Origin: Patescibacteria group bacterium
GTDB lineage: Bacteria > Patescibacteriota > Kazan-3B-28 > UBA10110
Direction of reading: 5' to 3'
DNA: 7,431 bases
Assembly (NCBI GenBank): GCA_003524745.1
Contig: DQGN01000012.1
Coordinates: forward strand, 1-7,431
The notes beneath the pieces were generated by a model, which was given only the letters and a program-made list of their open reading frames with translations, did not search any database and was not told where the DNA came from. Below, in pieces: positions 5,434-7,431 of the stretch. The position numbers and the translations under genes are program-made. The first letter of the stretch is position 1, and each line of letters begins with the position of its first letter.

Positions 5434-5465
5434 CCCGATACAAAAACATTGCCATGAAAATCGGG
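5434..5465 (-). other. Hairpin immediately after the TGA stop of the upstream paralog
   Basis: CCCGAT (5460-5465, minus-strand reading) pairs with ATCGGG (5434-5439) across a 20-nt loop. The stem begins on the base after the TGA at 5466-5468, whose fourth base is C, a context known to favour readthrough. The loop is long and the structure may be incidental. Confidence 0.35.
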
Positions 5466-5780
5466 TCAGATACGCCCATGATCGTAACCATAGTTCACGT
5501 AAAACATCCTCTTCTCCTCCGTCTGCCCACAAAGATCATCAGGAACTTCTACTGGAGGCAAGCCATTTCCCCTTAGAATCACTTGGATGAGATCCATTAG
5601 CCAAAGACGACCCGATTTGCCTTGTTCAAGATCTTTGAATAAAAATGGCAGTACCTCTACTCCTAAATGGGCGATCGCTTGGCATGCCGGTTTTTCCAGC
5701 ATGTCAGTAACGGATGAGGGGTGAGAGGTTTCATCGTCGGCTTGTTTAGCCAACGCACTATATTCTTGTTGAGTCAGCAT
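5466..5780 (-). CDS. Small paralogous protein, upstream member of the pair
   Basis: A 104-residue protein of unknown function. The ATG at 5780 is preceded by AAGGAG at a 9-nt spacing, which decides against a TTG start at 5810. Residues 31-102 align with the downstream paralog: LPFLFKDL (44-51), VILRGNGLPPVEVP (67-80) and FYVNYGYDHG (93-102). It lacks the other protein's Trp-rich tail and stops with TGA right after the shared domain. It probably shares an operon with the downstream gene: same strand, 87-nt gap. The two genes are in the same frame, with no other stop between this TGA and the next ATG, suggesting a former or potential fusion. A mostly helical, HEAT-like small domain is plausible but unproven. 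Confidence 0.75.
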   Translation of the reverse strand: MLTQQEYSALAKQADDETSHPSSVTDMLEKPACQAIAHLGVEVLPFLFKDLEQGKSGRLWLMDLIQVILRGNGLPPVEVPDDLCGQTEEKRMFYVNYGYDHGRI

Positions 5781-5789
5781 AACAGAGCG

Positions 5790-5795
5790 CTCCTT
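5790..5795 (-). promoter_or_regulatory. Shine-Dalgarno site deciding the start at 5780
   Basis: AAGGAG on the minus strand lies 9 nt before the ATG at 5778-5780. Confidence 0.75.
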
Positions 5796-5861
5796 GATGG
5801 TAAAGATCAAACAAAGTTATTATTTTTTGACAGACACATTTTATCATATCACAAGATCTTT

Positions 5862-5965
5862 CTCCGGCAGTTGGCGGATGCACTCGGGTGACCCGTCTTC
5901 GCTTCCAGCTACGCCGGGCTTCGATATACTCCCTCCCCACCTATCCTCCCATTCATACGGGGAGG
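5862..5965. repeat. GC-rich mosaic of short inverted repeats between rpmG and the paralog pair
   Basis: Within AT-rich flanks this stretch holds an imperfect palindrome (TCCGGCAG/TTGGCGGA, 5862-5877), CGGGT-G-ACCCG (5885-5895) and CCTCCC/GGGAGG (5945-5950/5960-5965) with an 8-nt loop. The last belongs to the CCTCCCC/GGGGAGG family also found at 6292-6311 and inside nusG. No gene was found in 5811-6020. Confidence 0.55.
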
Positions 5966-6020
5966 AATTTACGGGGAATTTGTTTTTGCGGATTCCCTCT
6001 TCTTCCAACCTGCTAACCTG

Positions 6021-6203
6021 TTAGCGGGCTTCTTTGTGAGAGGTATGTTTTTTGCAGACTTTGCAGTACTTACTTAAAATCAACCGATCGGGTGTGTTGA
6101 TTGGGTTTTTACGGCTCCGATAAACTCCCTGCTTGCACTCTTCGCACATCAGTTTCATGATAGGACGCTTATCTTTACGACTAACTTTTTTCTTTACGGC
6201 CAT
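6021..6203 (-). CDS. rpmG: Ribosomal protein bL33 (zinc-ribbon form)
   Basis: A 60-residue protein with typical bL33 sequence. It has two CxxC pairs (C20-EE-C23 and C47-KV-C50) that should bind zinc, the family segment NTPDRL-x-L-x-KYC (36-47), and the KKHTSHKE ending (51-58). It is a structural protein of the large subunit near the E site. The N-terminus (MAVKKKVSRKDKRPI) is a basic extension before the usual start of the fold; Met16 would be an alternative start, but the basic stretch looks genuine. No Shine-Dalgarno site precedes the ATG in a very AT-rich leader. An inverted repeat GCTAAC-CT-GTTAGC (6012-6025) spans the stop codon. The gene lies downstream of nusG rather than upstream of secE, the common order elsewhere. 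Confidence 0.95.
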   Translation of the reverse strand: MAVKKKVSRKDKRPIMKLMCEECKQGVYRSRKNPINTPDRLILSKYCKVCKKHTSHKEAR

Positions 6204-6291
6204 ACTGAAAAATTAATAATTAAAAATGAAAAACTATTTTTTGTTAGTTATTCTGTCTTACCTGATACTTTATCAAACAATCCCCTCCTAA

Positions 6292-6311
6292 CCTCCCCTT
6301 GGCAGGGGAGG
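6292..6311. repeat. Palindromic repeat between nusG and rpmG
   Basis: CCTCCCCT and AGGGGAGG form a perfect 8-bp stem with a TGGC loop, 14 nt past the nusG stop. It is preceded by CCCCTCCTAA and followed by AACTTG (6312-6317). The right half GGCAGGGGAGGAACTTG nearly matches GGCAGGAGGGGAACTTG inside nusG (7025-7041). There is no T-tract, so it is a repeat more than a terminator. Confidence 0.7.
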
Positions 6312-6325
6312 AACTTGATATTATC

Positions 6326-7180
6326 CTATGCTCTCTTGACTTGGAGGAAGTCGAGTTCGACTGGGGTTTCGCGACCAAAGATAGAGACCAAAACTTTAAT
6401 TTTTCCTCTGGCCTCATCTACTTCGCTTACTGTGCCATCGTATTCTTTAAATGGACCATCGATAATATGCACCAAATCGCCAAGCTTAAGATCGATTTTA
6501 TGTTTCGGCTCTTCCACGATCATCCGTTTTTTGATGGTTTCCATTTCGGCATCAGATATTGGCACCGGAATTGTACCCGAGCCAATGAAACCGGTTACAC
6601 TCGGGGTATTGCGGACCACATACCACGAGGCTTCCGTCACTAACATTTTGACAAGGACATAACCCGGAAAAATCTTTTTTTCTACGGTTTTACGCTTGCC
6701 ATTTTTAATCTCAATTTGTTTTTCTTTGGGAACTAAAACATAAAAGATCTTGTCTTTCATATCCAAAGAGTCGATACGTTGACGCAAACTATCCGCTACA
6801 GCATCTTCGTAACCAGAATAGGTATGTAAAACATACCATTGGCCCGGGGTGGTGTTATCAAAAACATTGGCTGGGACTGCGTTTTCTTCGGTAGTTGTTT
6901 CTTTGTCTTCTGTCTCAACTATCGTTCTTTCATTACTCCCACCTCTCTCCGAGTCAGAAGACTCTCCGAGTCGGTGACCCCCAACCCCTCCCTGTCTACT
7001 ATGCTTAACGGCAGGCAGGCTCGTGGCAGGAGGGGAACTTGTTGATTGTTCCGCTCCTACCTCCCCCAACCCCTCCTCCGGCAGGAGGGGAGCCTCTGCA
7101 ATGGGTTCGGGAAGACGGACTGGATCGGCAGTGGATTCGTCTTCAACAGGCAAGTTGTGATTTTGATCTTGGTCGGACAT
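6326..7180 (-). CDS. nusG: Transcription elongation/termination factor NusG with a long N-terminal extension
   Basis: NusG binds the RNA polymerase clamp, suppresses or times pausing, and links transcription to translation or Rho. The NGN domain spans about 113-222 (QWYVLHTYSGYEDAVADSL start, then KKIFPGYVLVKM and the NTPSVTGFIG core). The KOW domain spans about 230-282 (LGDLVHIIDGPFKEYDGTV, then GRETPVELDFLQVKRA). At 284 residues it is about 100 longer than a minimal NusG. The excess is an N-terminal acidic, Pro/Ser/Gly-rich and probably disordered region (1-112). About residues 30-79 are encoded by palindromic and direct DNA repeats. There is no usable in-frame start nearer the NGN domain: no Met before residue 136, and the one TTG (residue 38) lies within the repeats. 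The gene starts 8 nt after secE and is presumably co-transcribed with it; no Shine-Dalgarno site is visible. Confidence 0.95.
   Translation of the reverse strand: MSDQDQNHNLPVEDESTADPVRLPEPIAEAPLLPEEGLGEVGAEQSTSSPPATSLPAVKHSRQGGVGGHRLGESSDSERGGSNERTIVETEDKETTTEENAVPANVFDNTTPGQWYVLHTYSGYEDAVADSLRQRIDSLDMKDKIFYVLVPKEKQIEIKNGKRKTVEKKIFPGYVLVKMLVTEASWYVVRNTPSVTGFIGSGTIPVPISDAEMETIKKRMIVEEPKHKIDLKLGDLVHIIDGPFKEYDGTVSEVDEARGKIKVLVSIFGRETPVELDFLQVKRA
6945..6972. repeat. 11-bp direct repeat inside nusG, read in two frames
   Basis: CTCTCCGAGTC occurs at 6945-6955 and 6962-6972. The 17-bp offset is not a multiple of three, so the copies encode different peptides (RLGES and DSER contexts). This points to a DNA-level repeat rather than a duplicated protein motif. 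The second copy also forms GACTC-TCC-GAGTC (6960-6972). Confidence 0.8.
6978..7041. repeat. Degenerate palindromic repeat inside nusG
   Basis: The segment starts CCCCCAACCCCTCCC and ends GGCAGGAGGGGAACTTG, with a GGCAGGCAGGC core in between. Its ends are complementary in the same way as the repeat at 6292-6311 and share its right-hand terminus. It encodes roughly NusG residues 47-68. Confidence 0.65.
7070..7090. repeat. Perfect palindromic repeat inside nusG
   Basis: CCCCTCCT and AGGAGGGG form a perfect 8-bp stem with a CCGGC loop. Upstream CTCCCCCAA matches the start of the neighbouring copy at 6978-7041. It encodes NusG residues in the stretch PLLPEEGL (31-38). Confidence 0.8.
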
Positions 7181-7188
7181 AAATATTT

Positions 7189-7431
7189 TTATTGTACTGG
7201 AGTAGTTTCGACTTGGATATCATCGGGTTGCACTTGGACGGGTTGGGAAGAAGCCGAAGGGGAGACTTGCCGTTCGCTCACCCAAGCCAATAACCCAGCG
7301 ATGCCTTTGCTTAAACCAATATCGATGAGGCCGATAAATAAAGCAAAGACGGCGGAAACGACTAACACGCCGAGGGTAAACCGGAGGGCAGTCAAACGAG
7401 TCGGCCAAGTGACTTTGCCTAACTCCATGAT
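7189..7431 (-). CDS. secE: Preprotein translocase subunit SecE, 5' end outside the window
   Basis: The single-span SecE clamps the SecYEG protein-conducting channel in the membrane. The visible part contains the family hallmark ELGKVTWPTR, then a short amphipathic region and one membrane helix (FTLGVLVVSAVFALFIGLID, about residues 17-36 from the first visible Met). The ATG at 7426-7428 is probably internal: known SecE proteins have 10-25 residues before the KVTWPTR motif, and the frame stays open to the window edge, so the gene is treated as partial. After the helix and the GIAGLLAWVSE segment that normally ends the protein comes a Ser/Pro/Gln/Val-rich acidic tail of about 25 residues (SPSASSQPVQVQPDDIQVET and onward), which is unusual. 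nusG follows after 8 nt. Confidence 0.93.
   Translation of the reverse strand: MMELGKVTWPTRLTALRFTLGVLVVSAVFALFIGLIDIGLSKGIAGLLAWVSERQVSPSASSQPVQVQPDDIQVETTPVQ

Noticed and set aside
5434..5468. TGA plus downstream hairpin as a selenocysteine site or recoded UGA (code 25)
   Set aside because: The stem is only 6 bp with a 20-nt loop and lacks bacterial SECIS features. No other gene in the window contains an in-frame TGA, and glycine is written with GGN, so the standard code is kept.
5758..6024. Overlapping 60-76 codon frames on both strands (5758-5940 minus and 5794-6024 plus)
   Set aside because: They run through the repeat-rich spacer and overlap the paralog gene; no start signal or recognisable protein pattern supports either.
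6012..6025. GCTAAC-CT-GTTAGC inverted repeat as the rpmG terminator
   Set aside because: It spans the stop codon but has only 6 bp and no T-run on the minus strand; kept only as a note under rpmG.
6300..6315. TTGGCAGGGG-GGAA match between the tRNA-Trp 3' end (4802-4816) and the nusG-rpmG repeat, read as an attachment-site pair
   Set aside because: The match is short and G-rich, is explained by the palindromic repeat family also present in nusG, and has no integrase in between.
6299..6662. Two overlapping plus-strand open frames of about 115 codons
   Set aside because: They are antisense to the conserved NGN and KOW domains of nusG, and their translations resemble no family.

Overview
This window is a piece of a bacterial chromosome with two parts of different character. 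The right part (about 4800-7431, all on the minus strand) is a reshuffled translation, transcription and secretion block: a partial secE, nusG, rpmG (ribosomal protein bL33), two paralogous small proteins and tRNA-Trp(CCA). The left part (about 160-4700) is AT-rich accessory DNA: a membrane-anchored protein resembling a subtilase propeptide, a DUF433/DUF5615 toxin-antitoxin pair, an orphan small protein, and two large convergent membrane-anchored extracytoplasmic proteins, one of them a TolB-like beta-propeller. No phage, transposase, CRISPR or rRNA gene was seen. The organism cannot be named from this alone. Compact genes, many non-Shine-Dalgarno starts, CCTCCCC/GGGGAGG palindromic repeats and odd extensions on NusG and SecE would fit a Candidatus Patescibacteria (CPR) genome, which is an inference.

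Layout from left to right: hairpin terminator (160-186); propeptide-like protein (208-843, -); DUF5615 toxin (969-1352, -) and DUF433 antitoxin (1364-1564, -) behind a good promoter; hypothetical protein (1623-1946, -); an intergenic stretch with hairpins and a 25-bp tandem repeat (1972-2102); beta-propeller (2181-3413, +); bidirectional terminator (3434-3471); two-domain extracytoplasmic protein (3502-4641, -); tRNA-Trp (4803-4876, -); terminator (4903-4924); paralogous pair (4923-5378 and 5466-5780, -); repeat-rich spacer; rpmG (6021-6203, -); palindromic repeat; nusG (6326-7180, -); secE (7189 to beyond the window, -).

The most interesting points are these. (1) Palindromic repeats of a family also found between genes lie inside the nusG coding region and appear to encode part of a roughly 110-residue N-terminal extension. 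(2) The two paralogs lie in one reading frame, separated by the only in-frame TGA stop seen in the window, with a hairpin touching that TGA. (3) The second paralog ends in a tail with five tryptophans, its stop codon overlaps a terminator, and the next gene is tRNA-Trp. (4) The propeptide-like protein carries an exact 10-residue repeat whose two DNA copies differ only at synonymous sites. (5) Several left-hand genes have -10 hexamers so close to the start codon that their mRNAs should be leaderless or nearly so, whereas the paralog pair uses strong Shine-Dalgarno sites.
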